Shown in pieces: positions 9,047 to 18,232 of a stretch of DNA of 64,000 nt (positions are counted from its first letter, which is position 1; every line of letters begins with the position of its first letter). Origin of the DNA: Actibacterium ureilyticum (GTDB taxonomy: Bacteria > Pseudomonadota > Alphaproteobacteria > Rhodobacterales > Rhodobacteraceae); contig NZ_NSBT01000043.1 in the NCBI RefSeq assembly GCF_002285435.1, positions 1 to 64,000 of the forward strand, in the 5' to 3' direction. The notes below the pieces were generated by a model. It was not told where the DNA came from. It did no database searches and was given only the letters and a program-made list of their open reading frames with translations. The position numbers were made by a program, and so were the translations under genes.

Positions 9047-10081
9047 ATGGCGGCAAGTTATCTGGAGGCGTCGCTCGACCGTCTCGGCCCCGAGGTCCTG
9101 CGCGACGACACGATCGAGATCTGCGTCAATCCCGACGGACAAGTCTGGGGCGAATTCCAGGGCGACCACTTCATGCGAGGTCTCGGTAGCCCGCTGAGCC
9201 AGACCGAGATCAAGGACCTCGGCAATCAGATCGCCTCAGCAGCCTCGACCACGCTCAGCACCAAGAAGCCCATCGTCTCTGTCTCGATCCTGTATCGAGA
9301 TCGCCCGATCCGTGCGCAGGTGATCCAGCCGCCGGCAGTCGAGGGCGGGTTTTCAATATCGTTGCGGTTCTTCTCCTCCCTGCCGCTGGAGGCAATCCGG
9401 CTCGGCTTCCTCTTTGGAAAGGAGCGCAGCCTCGAAGGTCTGCGGCGCGAACGAAACGCCGCGCTGCGCAATGTGGTTGCCTCCGGCGACATCGACGCCG
9501 CGCTGCGCTTCTGCGTCGAGAACAAGCTCAACATGATCGTTTCGGGCGGTACATCGACCGGCAAGACGGTCGCGGCGCGCAAGATCCTTTCGCTGATCCC
9601 GCCCGAAGAGCGGATCATCACCATCGAGGAGGCGGCCGAGCTGCGCCCCGAGCAGCCCAATGCCGTGACGTTGATCGCGGACCGTGACACGGATGCCCGC
9701 AGTGCCGATGTGCTCTTGGCCTCAACGCTTCGCATGCGACCCGACCGGATCGTCCTGGGCGAAGTCCGCGGGCGCGAGGCGATGACGTTTCTCGAGGCAA
9801 TCAACACCGGCCACGGTGGATCGCTGACCACGCTGCATGCCGAGACCCCACAACTTGCTGTTCGGCGCCTCGCCATCGCCGCCCTGAAAACGGATGTACC
9901 GATGACCTATGCCGACATGATCGATTACATCGAAGGCTCGATCGACGTGATCATTCAGGCAGGCCGCCATGAAGGCGCACGCGGAATCACCGAGTTCTTC
10001 CTCCCGGGTCAAACCACAGATTTGAACCTCGACACGGTCGACGGCAGAGGCAACAAGAGCCCCTCCGTCACCGCAGAGTAG
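9047..10081 (+). CDS. virB11: VirB11 family T4SS ATPase
   Basis: This hexameric traffic ATPase sits at the base of the secretion channel. The 344-residue product shows Walker A (SGGTSTGKT, about residues 165-173), the Asp box with EEAAELRP, Walker B (RIVLGEVRGREA) and the His box (GHGGSLTTLHA). The start at 9047 lies one base past the virB10 stop. The frame open upstream is a shadow of virB10. Confidence 0.95.
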   Translation: MAASYLEASLDRLGPEVLRDDTIEICVNPDGQVWGEFQGDHFMRGLGSPLSQTEIKDLGNQIASAASTTLSTKKPIVSVSILYRDRPIRAQVIQPPAVEGGFSISLRFFSSLPLEAIRLGFLFGKERSLEGLRRERNAALRNVVASGDIDAALRFCVENKLNMIVSGGTSTGKTVAARKILSLIPPEERIITIEEAAELRPEQPNAVTLIADRDTDARSADVLLASTLRMRPDRIVLGEVRGREAMTFLEAINTGHGGSLTTLHAETPQLAVRRLAIAALKTDVPMTYADMIDYIEGSIDVIIQAGRHEGARGITEFFLPGQTTDLNLDTVDGRGNKSPSVTAE

Positions 10082-10095
10082 AAAGGAACACCCAG

Positions 10096-10515
10096 ATGCG
10101 AAAACCAATCCTCGCAGTCATGCTTGCCGCCCTGGCGGGCCCACTTGTGGCGCAGACTTCGTCTCCGATCTCAAACGATCTCACGATCAATATGTCGCCC
10201 CAGCAATACCGGATCTGCAATGATCGCCCGGCGCGCCCGACCTGGATGGACCAAATCAACCCGCGTGAAGCTTACAAGGCTCGGACGATGATGCGGCTCT
10301 ATGAATTGCGTTCTTGGCAGGCGATCACGTCATCAGGCGATTGTGGCTGTGACATCCGCTTCCCACCATGGGATGCTGCCTCGGCGGAATATGAAGAACG
10401 TTTTGCGACAAGTACTCAGGCGGAACATACTCAAGCTCGGTTAGCCCTCAGGGACCAACAAAACCAGATCGCCCGTGAAGTGCAGGATATCTGCGAAGCG
10501 CAAGGGAACTGGTAG
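10096..10515 (+). CDS. Exported hypothetical protein with conserved-looking cysteines
   Basis: This 139-residue protein is not recognised. It has an N-terminal signal peptide (cleavage near GPLVAQT). Cysteines sit in RICND, GDCGCD and DICEAQ, and could form disulfides in the periplasm. The C-terminal third is a charged helix. It starts 14 bases after virB11 and its stop overlaps the virB6 start, so it is probably a T4SS accessory or assembly factor. That role is inferred only from context. Confidence 0.7.
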   Translation: MRKPILAVMLAALAGPLVAQTSSPISNDLTINMSPQQYRICNDRPARPTWMDQINPREAYKARTMMRLYELRSWQAITSSGDCGCDIRFPPWDAASAEYEERFATSTQAEHTQARLALRDQQNQIAREVQDICEAQGNW

Positions 10516-11540
10516 TGGGTGTCGTCAGCTGGATGGTCGGAACCGCAGACGCGTTCCTTGTCGACGCGGCCGAGTCCCAGTTCGGGGCTGTGGCAAGCAA
10601 TACCGGCGCGATCGTCCTGCTTATGGCCACTCTTTCGCTGATCGGCGTCTGCATCAACATGGCCTTCCAGTTCCGCAGCATGGATGGGGCAAACTTCTTC
10701 TGGTACCTAATCAAGCTGATGCTGATAGGGCTCTTCGCCTTCAACTGGGCCAACTTCAACGCTGTCGCAAATGCGATCATTGGTGGGCTCGACTATGTCG
10801 CTGGAGCCCTGATTTCCTCGGTCGGCGGCGGAGGGGCGGGGGCCACATACTTCGCGGCCGAGTTCGATGATCTCATTTCAGAGTTCAGCCAATACTTGAA
10901 CGCCATCGGCAGCAACCTGAACTGGATGACAGGTGCGATCTTGGGCGGCATAGGGCTCGTTCTGTTGAGCCTTCTTGGCTTCATGACCGGCATCGTGCTC
11001 ATATTCGCCAAGATGATGCTGACCCTCATGCTCGGCCTTGCTCCGATCATGATCGCATTGTCGCTCTTCGACGCGACCAAAGATTTCTTCCATAGGTGGG
11101 TCTCGACGACGGTCAGCTATGCCTTCTACCCCATCGTCATCGCAGCCATGTTTTCGACCGTCGTCGGCATGGCGAATTCGCTTCTCGCGCAGCTCGGTGA
11201 TCCGAATTCGGCAACCAACATCGGATCGCTCGTGCCGTTTTTTGTGATGGTCTTCTTGGCCAAGGGCTTCGTTGCGGCAACGCCCCTGATCGTGCGCGGC
11301 ATATCGGGGAACCTGATGGTGGCCGCGGCACCTGCGATTGTCAGCGGGTCTGCAGGGGTCCTGCGGGGGCTGGTGAACACCTCAGGCGTGCAGGGCAGAG
11401 AGAGGATTGGGGCGCTCTCGACGGGTGAGGCGATCGGGCGGGGGGCTGTCCAGGCCCCCGCTGCCGTGCGGAGCGCTGCGGCGACCGCGAGTGTGCAGCT
11501 GGTCAGGATGACCGAGAGGGCAAAGCGGTTGGGGCGGTGA
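10515..11540 (+). CDS. virB6: VirB6/TrbL family polytopic membrane protein
   Basis: VirB6 is the multi-spanning inner-membrane channel component. The 341-residue product has about six strongly hydrophobic segments between residues 30 and 270, separated by Gly-rich loops, and a polar Ala/Arg-rich C-terminal tail. The start is GTG 10515, overlapping the stop of the preceding gene. It is the last gene of the transfer operon on this side. The RND efflux genes beyond it run in the opposite direction. Confidence 0.9.
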   Translation: MGVVSWMVGTADAFLVDAAESQFGAVASNTGAIVLLMATLSLIGVCINMAFQFRSMDGANFFWYLIKLMLIGLFAFNWANFNAVANAIIGGLDYVAGALISSVGGGGAGATYFAAEFDDLISEFSQYLNAIGSNLNWMTGAILGGIGLVLLSLLGFMTGIVLIFAKMMLTLMLGLAPIMIALSLFDATKDFFHRWVSTTVSYAFYPIVIAAMFSTVVGMANSLLAQLGDPNSATNIGSLVPFFVMVFLAKGFVAATPLIVRGISGNLMVAAAPAIVSGSAGVLRGLVNTSGVQGRERIGALSTGEAIGRGAVQAPAAVRSAAATASVQLVRMTERAKRLGR

Positions 11541-11844
11541 CGCCGCAAGCGAGGGTCGCTCCCGTGATGGATGGTGACGATTAAGTGGAAATTTCAGACA
11601 CTTGTGATGTTCCGTGTACACGTTGTGTTCATTTTTCAATCGCGCGCTCTCGAGGTTTGTCGCGCGATGTTCCACCAGATGCGTTCAGTTGCAGGTCATT
11701 CGGGGTTGCGATTGCCGCTGTTTTTCTGCCTTGCGACCGGTCAAGACTCGCCCGACCTCTGAAGCGAAACGAACGTGTGCGAGATGACTTGCTTGGGTCT
11801 CTACCGGTTCCAACTGTTTCTGTTTTTGAAGAGGCGGGGTGGGG
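11541..11844. other. Intergenic region between converging virB6 and RND genes
   Basis: I see no convincing gene in these 304 bases. The base composition is less GC-rich than its surroundings. An 8-bp inverted repeat (ATCGCGCG at 11639-11646 and CGCGCGAT at 11661-11668) may act as a terminator, although no T-run follows it. This is the left junction between conjugation genes and the cargo block. No transposase remnant or obvious terminal repeat was found. Confidence 0.5.
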
Positions 11845-14800
11845 TCAGCGACCTTCTGGAACGACAGAATGGTCCTGTTTCCTTGGTCGAATGTCCTCGA
11901 GCGCTGCATAAAATGCGGGCAACACCAACAGGATAAGAACCGTCGCCGCCAACAGGCCAAAGACGACCGAGATCACAAGCGGCTTGAGGGTCTGTGCCTG
12001 GGTCGAGGTTTCCAGAAGCAGCGGTGCCATGCCCATGATTGTGGTCGAGACCGAAACGAAGATCGGACGAAACCGGGTGCGCACGGCCTCTCCCGCGGCC
12101 ATCGCGGCAGACAGTCCATCGACGCGGCGGGCGTTTATGACGCCGACCAGCAAGATCGCGTTGTTGACCACGATTCCGGCAAGCGAGGCGGCGCCAACCA
12201 GCGACGGCATGGAGATATTGTAGCCCATCAGCACATGGCCCCAGATCACGCCGAGAAACGCGAGCGGGATGGTGATCATCACGATGAGCGGTTCAACATA
12301 GCTGCGGAACTGGAAACTAAGCACCAGGTAGATGCCCACCAGCCCGATCAGGAAACCGCGCAAGATTGAGGCGACCGTTTCCGCCGAATTCGCCGCTTGG
12401 CCGCCGATTTGGAAGCCGAGGCCGGGGGTGGTAGCCGCCAAGTTGGGCAGGAAAACCTCGGCCAGTTGCGCGGTGATCGCGTCGGCATTGCCGATGCGAC
12501 CATCCACATCGGCTGCAACGGTCAGGGTACGCAAGCCATTGCGGCGCGTGATGGTGCCCCAGCCGCGCGCCTCGTCGACAGTGGCGATGCTGGACACCGG
12601 CACGGTGCCGCCACCGGGCAGGGCAATTTCGAAGTTGCTCAGATCGGTGGGGCTGACGCGATCATCATCGGCCAGCCGCACCTCGATATCCCAGGCCAGA
12701 TCGCCGCGCCGGATTTCAGAAAGCTGCGTGCCGAGAAAGGCCGCGCGGATCTGGCCAGCGACGTCCGTGGCGGCCAACCCGAGGGCTTCGGCGCCTTGCG
12801 ACAGGCTCAACCGCAACTCCGGTGTGCCGGGGCGTAGGTCGAGGATCGCGTTGCGCACGCCGGCATAGGTTTCAAGCTCCGCCAGCGTGGCGCGCCCCGC
12901 CGCCTCCAGTGTGGCGAGGTCGGGGTGGCTCAGGCGCAGTTCCACCGCGATGCCCTGCGGGCCGATCCCCGGCTCGGTCAGGATCAACGAGGACACACCG
13001 GGCAGAGTGCCGATTTCCTCGCGCCAGAGCGTGACGATTTCGTCCAACGTGCTGCTGCGTGTCTCGGCGCCGAGCAGGTCCACCGCGACGGTGGCGACAT
13101 GGGCACCGGTCTCGCCCGCCGAGAGGTTGCGGCCCAGCCGGGTGATGCGGCGGATCACCAGCGGTTGTGCCTGGGGCTGATCAGGGGACAGGCGGGCGTT
13201 CACGCGGTCGAGCGCTGCCTCGACCTGAGCCACGGCTTGGCCCGTGCGCGCTAGCGGTGTGCCTGCGGGTAGCATCAGCCGCGCCTCGAGCACGTCGCCA
13301 TCGATCTCGGGCATCGCCTCGCGTTTGACCACGCCGCCGCCCAATGCGCCGACGGTCACGATCAGCGCCCCGATGGCCAGACCGACAACAAGCCAGCGCG
13401 CCTTGATCGCGGCGTCTGCCAGGCGGCCCACGCCACGTTCGCGCAGGGCATCGAAACCCGCCTCGAAGCGGATGCGAAAACGGGATGCGGCGGTGTCCTT
13501 CATCCCGCCTTTCAGGTGATGGGGCAGGATCAGGAAGGCCTCGATCAGCGAAGCGGCGAGTGCGGCCAGCAGGACCACCGGAAGAACCTCCAGCACCGCC
13601 CCCAGTTCGCCTGCCAGAAAGGCAAGGGGCAGGAACACGGCCAACGTCGTCAGGAAGGACGAGATCACGCCGGGCGCCACGGCTGCGACGCCCTCCGCGA
13701 CGGTTTCGACCGTGGCCCCCTTGGCCGAATGAACCGCGATGGAATCCGCGATCACGATGGAATCGTCCATCACGATCCCGATCGCCATCAGAAGCGCCAC
13801 CAGCGTCATCATGTTGAGGCTGAGCCCTGTCAGCGCCATCCAGACGAAGGCGCCCGCAAAGGCCATGGGCAGGCCCATCGCTGCCCAGATCGCGAAGCTA
13901 GGTCGGAAAAACAGACTCATGACGACGACCACCAGCAGAAGGCCTATCACCCCGTTCTGAACCAGCATCACCAACCGGTCGCGGATGATGGAGGTCACGT
14001 CCTGCACCACCTCCACCGTGATCGTGTCGGGCAGGCGGGCGGTTTCCTCGGCCACCAGCGCCGCGACGCCGTCGAGCACCCGCAGCGCGTCGGCATCGAG
14101 CGCCTTGGCGACATCGAGCACGATGGCGGGGATGCCATCGACAAAGGCGCGGTCTTGCGGCGGGTCGAAGCGTTCCTCGATCGCCGCCACGTCGCCCAGC
14201 GTCAGGGTCGCGCCATTGGGCAACACCAGAACCGGGATCGTGGCAAGCGTCCTGGCTGTATCGCGCTCGGCGGTGAAGCGCAGGGTCAGCTCCGCGCCCG
14301 GCCCCTCCAGTGTGCCTGCGGGCAGGTCGATGTTCTGCGCGGCGATGGCGGTGGCGAGCGTCGTGGGTGTCAGCCCGTGGCTGTCGAGCACGGCGCGCTC
14401 CGCAATGATGGTCAGTGTCCGGGTGCCGAGGCCGCCGCGCGTGACGCCCGCGACACCTGGTAGGGCGGTCAGCCGGTCCAACAGCGCGTCAGCGTAGCGG
14501 TCCAGCTCGCCCAGAGGCAGATCGCCCGAGATGGCGACTGATGTGACAGGATCCGAGCGGTGCAATTCGCGCACCACGGCAGGATCGGCGCGGTCGGGGA
14601 AGGTGTCGATGGCCGACACCTCGGTGCGCAGCGAATTGACGAAGCGCAGCGCATCGTTACCGGGCGCCATGGTTGCCACGGCCCGCGCGCGACCAGTCTG
14701 GGCCGTGCACGTGAAGGTTTCCAGCCCCTCGACACCCTGCACTCCGTCCCAGAGCGGCGCGCAGATCGCGGCTTCCACATCCTCGGCTGCAGCGCCCCGG

Positions 14801-14946
14801 TAGGGCACGGTGACCTCGGCCTCGACGGCGCGGAAATCGGGGAAGGTTTCGCGCAACAGGCCCGGCGCGGCAAAGGCACCGGCAACGAGGAACAGAAGGA
14901 GCAGCAGATTGGCTGCCGTCGGGTGGCCAGTGAACCAGCGTATCAT
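11845..14946 (-). CDS. RND efflux permease (AcrB-like)
   Basis: This 1033-residue proton-driven inner-membrane efflux pump has a first membrane helix at residues 10-30, two large periplasmic loops, and membrane clusters at about 330-480 and 850-1010. The segment IGIVMDDSIVIADSI lies in the helix that carries proton-relay residues in this family. The GATVETVAEG and PLAFLAGELGAV motifs are also RND-like. Its start overlaps the stop of the adaptor gene (ATGA), so the two form one operon. The substrate cannot be told from sequence. No outer-membrane channel gene is adjacent, so a chromosomal TolC-like partner is presumed. Confidence 0.92.
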   Translation of the reverse strand: MIRWFTGHPTAANLLLLLFLVAGAFAAPGLLRETFPDFRAVEAEVTVPYRGAAAEDVEAAICAPLWDGVQGVEGLETFTCTAQTGRARAVATMAPGNDALRFVNSLRTEVSAIDTFPDRADPAVVRELHRSDPVTSVAISGDLPLGELDRYADALLDRLTALPGVAGVTRGGLGTRTLTIIAERAVLDSHGLTPTTLATAIAAQNIDLPAGTLEGPGAELTLRFTAERDTARTLATIPVLVLPNGATLTLGDVAAIEERFDPPQDRAFVDGIPAIVLDVAKALDADALRVLDGVAALVAEETARLPDTITVEVVQDVTSIIRDRLVMLVQNGVIGLLLVVVVMSLFFRPSFAIWAAMGLPMAFAGAFVWMALTGLSLNMMTLVALLMAIGIVMDDSIVIADSIAVHSAKGATVETVAEGVAAVAPGVISSFLTTLAVFLPLAFLAGELGAVLEVLPVVLLAALAASLIEAFLILPHHLKGGMKDTAASRFRIRFEAGFDALRERGVGRLADAAIKARWLVVGLAIGALIVTVGALGGGVVKREAMPEIDGDVLEARLMLPAGTPLARTGQAVAQVEAALDRVNARLSPDQPQAQPLVIRRITRLGRNLSAGETGAHVATVAVDLLGAETRSSTLDEIVTLWREEIGTLPGVSSLILTEPGIGPQGIAVELRLSHPDLATLEAAGRATLAELETYAGVRNAILDLRPGTPELRLSLSQGAEALGLAATDVAGQIRAAFLGTQLSEIRRGDLAWDIEVRLADDDRVSPTDLSNFEIALPGGGTVPVSSIATVDEARGWGTITRRNGLRTLTVAADVDGRIGNADAITAQLAEVFLPNLAATTPGLGFQIGGQAANSAETVASILRGFLIGLVGIYLVLSFQFRSYVEPLIVMITIPLAFLGVIWGHVLMGYNISMPSLVGAASLAGIVVNNAILLVGVINARRVDGLSAAMAAGEAVRTRFRPIFVSVSTTIMGMAPLLLETSTQAQTLKPLVISVVFGLLAATVLILLVLPAFYAALEDIRPRKQDHSVVPEGR

Positions 14947-16241
14947 TGCTGGACCTCGACCGGAGTCAGGGACATGCCGGGGATGGCCGGAGCGATATCG
15001 TCGATCACCACGCGGTCACCCGGCGACAGGCCTGCGGCGATAACCACGTGGCCATCCTGCGCGAAGGCGACGGTGACGGGACGCAATTCCAGCAGGTCAT
15101 CGGGGCCAATGACTCGTACCGTTCTGCCATGCAAGGTCGCCTCGGGGATCGCGATGACGCCGGTGAGAGATGCGCCCGAAAAGGCAAGCTGCACCTGCAT
15201 GTTGGGCACCAGCGGCAGGCGGCGGGGCGGGTCGGCGCCCTCATAGGGGTCGTCAACCCTGACCACGACCGGCACGGTGCGCGCACGGGCATCCAGCACG
15301 CCCTCGATCCCGACAACACGGGCGCTCCAGATCTGCCTCGGGTCCGCCATAGGGCTGAGCGTCACCTCGATCTGCGTGGCGGGCATGTCGCGCATCATGT
15401 CGCCAAGGGTGATGCCCTCCGGTGTATCTCCCAATAGCCGTCGAAAGCTGTCTATCGGCAAATGCGCCACGAGCTCGGCCGCCGCGATCCCGTCAGCACG
15501 GATCACCACCTGACCGGGGGCGACGGTCTGAAACAGCTCTGCAGTCACCTCGGTCACGCGCAGGTCAAACGGCGTCGTCAGGGTCGTGCGGTCGAGCGAG
15601 CGGCGCGCCCGGTCGATGGCGGCCTCGCTACGTGCGACCTGCGCCGCGATCCGCGCCTCGCGGGACGGGATCAGGGCGAGCGTGTTTTCCAGCTCCGCCA
15701 CCGTGCGGCGGGCCAGAAGCGTGGCGCGCTCGGCCTCGTCAGCGCGCGATTGTGGGACGGTGCCCTGTTCGGTCAGCGTGCGGGTGCGGGTCAGGTCGGC
15801 CTCGGCCAGTTCCAAGCGGGCACGTTCCAGATCAAGGATTCGGGCCGTATTGGCCACCTCGGCAGCCAGTTGAGCACTCTCGGCGGCAAGTGCCGCGAGA
15901 TCGGCCTGCGATTGCGCAAGCGCCAGTTCGTAATCGGCCGGGTCTATCTGCAAAACCTCGGTCCCTGCCGGGATCAGACGTCCGGCTTCCAGATCAGGAT
16001 GGCGCCAGATCACCTCGCCCTGCACCTCGGCCACGGCGACCCAGCTGTCGGCGGCGCGCAGGTTGCCCCAGGCGATTGCGGTGGGGCGCAGGTCCTCTGC
16101 CGCGACCGTCGTCACACGGACTGGCAGAGCGGGTGCGTCGCCCTGGACCTGTGCGGGGCCGGGCGCCGAGGCGATCATCCAGACTGCCGCGACGATGCCG
16201 ATCGCGATAGGTGGTAAGGCAAGAAGGGGGGCGAGGCGCAT
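14943..16241 (-). CDS. RND periplasmic adaptor (membrane fusion protein)
   Basis: This adaptor would join the RND pump to an outer-membrane channel. The 432-residue protein has an N-terminal anchor (about residues 5-25), a lipoyl-like half (AEVQGEVIWRHPDLEAGRLIPAG), a long Ala/Glu/Arg alpha-hairpin (about 95-190) and C-terminal beta-barrel segments. The ATG at 16241 fits the signal anchor. The longer open frame upstream runs through the cytochrome gene and is rejected. It lies between the cytochrome b561-like gene and the permease on the same strand. Confidence 0.9.
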   Translation of the reverse strand: MRLAPLLALPPIAIGIVAAVWMIASAPGPAQVQGDAPALPVRVTTVAAEDLRPTAIAWGNLRAADSWVAVAEVQGEVIWRHPDLEAGRLIPAGTEVLQIDPADYELALAQSQADLAALAAESAQLAAEVANTARILDLERARLELAEADLTRTRTLTEQGTVPQSRADEAERATLLARRTVAELENTLALIPSREARIAAQVARSEAAIDRARRSLDRTTLTTPFDLRVTEVTAELFQTVAPGQVVIRADGIAAAELVAHLPIDSFRRLLGDTPEGITLGDMMRDMPATQIEVTLSPMADPRQIWSARVVGIEGVLDARARTVPVVVRVDDPYEGADPPRRLPLVPNMQVQLAFSGASLTGVIAIPEATLHGRTVRVIGPDDLLELRPVTVAFAQDGHVVIAAGLSPGDRVVIDDIAPAIPGMSLTPVEVQQ

Positions 16242-16246
16242 GGGGA

Positions 16247-16744
16247 TCAGTCCTGCGCGCGCCGCATCCGCGCCAGAGTGCCGTCGCGCAACACGAACTG
16301 ATGGTAGAGCGCGCCGACCACATGAAGGGCGGCCAAAGCCAGCAGGACAATCTTCAACACATTGTGCCCCTGAGCTGCGGCTTCGACCCCGCCGAACCAC
16401 GCGACGGCCCCGCTGAGTGGCATCAGGATCATCAGCGCGTAAAGGCCAACATGGGTAAGCTTGGCGAGAATGCCCTGCACCTTGCTGGCTTCGATTGCCG
16501 GGGGCACCCCGCGCCGCGCGCGCAGGGTCAACCGCCAGAGCGCGAAGATCATCACCAGCGCGCCGCCCGCCACATGGGCCAGCACGAGCGGGTCGAACCC
16601 AGCCTCCAGCCCATCGGTGATGCGGTCCCATGCGGCCGACATCGCGTCCTTGAAAATGTACTGATGCGCGATCAGTGCGAAGATGAGCCAATGCAGCGCG
16701 ATCTGAAGGCGGGAATAGCCGGTGGGGGCGGTCTTGGCGGGCAT
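16247..16744 (-). CDS. Cytochrome b561-like (cytochrome b/b6 domain) protein
   Basis: This 165-residue four-helix membrane protein is likely a di-haem electron carrier of the CybB type that passes electrons from quinol. Candidate haem-ligand histidines sit in LQIALHWLIF, LIAHQYIF, LAHVAGG, LTHVGLY and GALYHQFVLRDGTL. It starts at 16744 and ends five bases before the adaptor gene, so it is probably the first gene of the efflux operon. Its link to an RND pump is unusual. It may respond to the same redox stress, but that is inference. Confidence 0.88.
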   Translation of the reverse strand: MPAKTAPTGYSRLQIALHWLIFALIAHQYIFKDAMSAAWDRITDGLEAGFDPLVLAHVAGGALVMIFALWRLTLRARRGVPPAIEASKVQGILAKLTHVGLYALMILMPLSGAVAWFGGVEAAAQGHNVLKIVLLALAALHVVGALYHQFVLRDGTLARMRRAQD

Positions 16745-16808
16745 GGCTAGGATCCTTTCGGTCAGGGTGCGCGACTCGGGATAGAGGTTGCGGTTGTCAT
16801 AACTATAT

Positions 16809-16828
16809 GTTAGTGAGTTATAACTAAC
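16809..16828. promoter_or_regulatory. Palindromic operator between cytochrome b561/RND operon and TetR gene
   Basis: GTTAGT (16809-16814) and ACTAAC (16823-16828) form an inverted repeat with an 8-base spacer. It encloses a perfect 10-bp palindrome, AGTTATAACT (16816-16825). A second TAAC/GTTA pair overlaps just upstream (16800-16812). The sequence is far more AT-rich than its surroundings and lies in the 96-base divergent gap, 13 bases before the TetR start codon. This is the classical position for a TetR autoregulatory operator that also controls the divergent operon. Confidence 0.7.
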
Positions 16829-16840
16829 AAGAGGTGACAC

Positions 16841-17455
16841 ATGTCGGGCCGTCAAAGTGCTGAAGAGAGAAAGGCGCAGATCGTGGCCGAGGTTCTGCGA
16901 CTGGCCGATGAGATCGGACCCGACCGGCTGAGCACCACGGATGTCGCGCGTGCCATCGGCCTCAGTCAGCCTGCGATCTTCCGGCATTTCCCCACCAAGG
17001 GCGCGCTCTGGCTGGCGGTGGCCGAGGATATCGCTGACCGGTTGCAGAGTTACTGGGCTGCGGCCGAGGCAGGGGCCACCGGGCCGCACGAACGCCTGAA
17101 AGCGCTGATCGGTGCGCAACTGACGGCCATTGCTGAAACGCCTGCCCTGCCGTCGATCCTGTTCTCGCGCGAGTTACAGGTGGAAAATCCAGTCCTGCGC
17201 GAGGTGTTTCGCAAGCTTCTAGGCGCGTTCCAGGGCCGTCTTGTCGCCGCGATCCGGGATCTTCAGGCGGCGGGTCACCTGCGCCGGAACGTCGGCCCGG
17301 AGGATGTCGCTATCCTGTTGACCTCGCTGGTGCAGGGCGTTGCGATCCGCTGGACGCTTGGCGCGCGGGGCTTTGCGCTCGTGCCTGAAGGGTTGCGGCT
17401 GTTTGACGTGCAGATGGAACTTCTACGCGCGAAGGAGGGCGCTTGCGATGCCTAG
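16841..17455 (+). CDS. TetR/AcrR family transcriptional repressor
   Basis: This 204-residue regulator has an N-terminal helix-turn-helix (about residues 30-50; ARAIGLSQPAIFRHFPTKGALW) and a helical ligand-binding C-terminal domain. AGGTG precedes the ATG. It is divergent from the cytochrome b561/RND operon across a palindromic operator, so it most likely represses that operon and itself and is released by a pump substrate. The effector is unknown. Its 3' end overlaps the next gene by eight bases. Confidence 0.92.
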   Translation: MSGRQSAEERKAQIVAEVLRLADEIGPDRLSTTDVARAIGLSQPAIFRHFPTKGALWLAVAEDIADRLQSYWAAAEAGATGPHERLKALIGAQLTAIAETPALPSILFSRELQVENPVLREVFRKLLGAFQGRLVAAIRDLQAAGHLRRNVGPEDVAILLTSLVQGVAIRWTLGARGFALVPEGLRLFDVQMELLRAKEGACDA

Positions 17456-17825
17456 AACCAGTCTGACGCGCCGCATAGCGGGCGGTGTTGCGATTGCCTT
17501 TGGCGTGCTGACCGTTTTCTCTGGTGGCCGAACATTGCTCGGATCAGCCGACATGGGGGCAGTCGTACCCTTCGTGCTGTGGTTCAACACGCTGGCCGGG
17601 CTCGCCTATGTCGTCGCGGGTCTCGGCCTGTGGCAGGGGTGGCGATGGGCCTGGCCCCTATCGTTCGTGATCTTCGCCGCAACGCTGCTGGTCTTCGCGG
17701 CGTTCGGTTTGCATGTGGCGCAGGGTGGAGCCTTCGAGATGCGCACCGTTTACGCCATGGCCTTGCGCAGCGCGGTCTGGGGCTGGTTCGCGTGGGTGGC
17801 GCGTCAGGCGTTTTCCGGTCGGTAA
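17448..17825 (+). CDS. Small four-helix membrane protein
   Basis: This 125-residue protein is not recognised. It has about four hydrophobic helices with short loops (WQGWRWAW between helices 2 and 3) and no catalytic motif. GGAGGG lies upstream of the ATG at 17448, inside the TetR gene, so it is co-expressed with the regulator. It converges with the Rrf2-type gene, and the two coding regions overlap by 22 bases on opposite strands. Confidence 0.75.
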   Translation: MPRTSLTRRIAGGVAIAFGVLTVFSGGRTLLGSADMGAVVPFVLWFNTLAGLAYVVAGLGLWQGWRWAWPLSFVIFAATLLVFAAFGLHVAQGGAFEMRTVYAMALRSAVWGWFAWVARQAFSGR

Positions 17826-18217
17826 ACGCAATCGGCCAGGGTGCTGCGGTTGAGGTCGGCGACAAACGCCGCCTCGGCATGGGCTAGCCGCGCTTTCAAC
17901 CGACATTGCGGGGTCAGGGTGCAGCTGTTGGTGCCGGCCGCGAAGCATTCCACCAGAGCCTGATCTGCTTCGAGGGCCGCCACCACATCGCCCAGGCGGA
18001 TGTCCTCGGGCGCGCGGGCCAGCATGGCGCCTCCCCCACCGCCGCGCCGGGTTTCCAGAAGACCTGCCGCGGCAAGTGCCGAGATCACCTTGGCCAGATG
18101 GTTGCGGGAGATGCGGAATTCATCGGCGAGTTCCGACGTTGTGAAAGCCCGGTCGGATGCGCTCGCCATCCGCATCAGAACGCGCAGGCCGTAATCGGTG
18201 AAGGAGGTGAGGCGCAA
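17804..18217 (-). CDS. nsrR: NsrR-type Rrf2 family Fe-S repressor
   Basis: This 137-residue Rrf2 regulator has a winged helix at the N-terminus (RLTSFTDYGLRVLMRMA). Cysteines at 91, 99 and 105 lie in ECF...NSC..TPQC, the spacing and context of the nitric-oxide-sensing [Fe-S] repressor NsrR. The start is TTG 18217, chosen because AGGAG precedes it and family proteins begin at this point. An upstream ATG at 18277 would put the operator inside the gene. It is divergent from the hemerythrin/ubiTUV/nnrS operon, which fits control by nitric oxide. Confidence 0.85.
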   Translation of the reverse strand: MRLTSFTDYGLRVLMRMASASDRAFTTSELADEFRISRNHLAKVISALAAAGLLETRRGGGGGAMLARAPEDIRLGDVVAALEADQALVECFAAGTNSCTLTPQCRLKARLAHAEAAFVADLNRSTLADCVYRPENA

Positions 18218-18232
18218 GGTCGCGCTCCTGGT

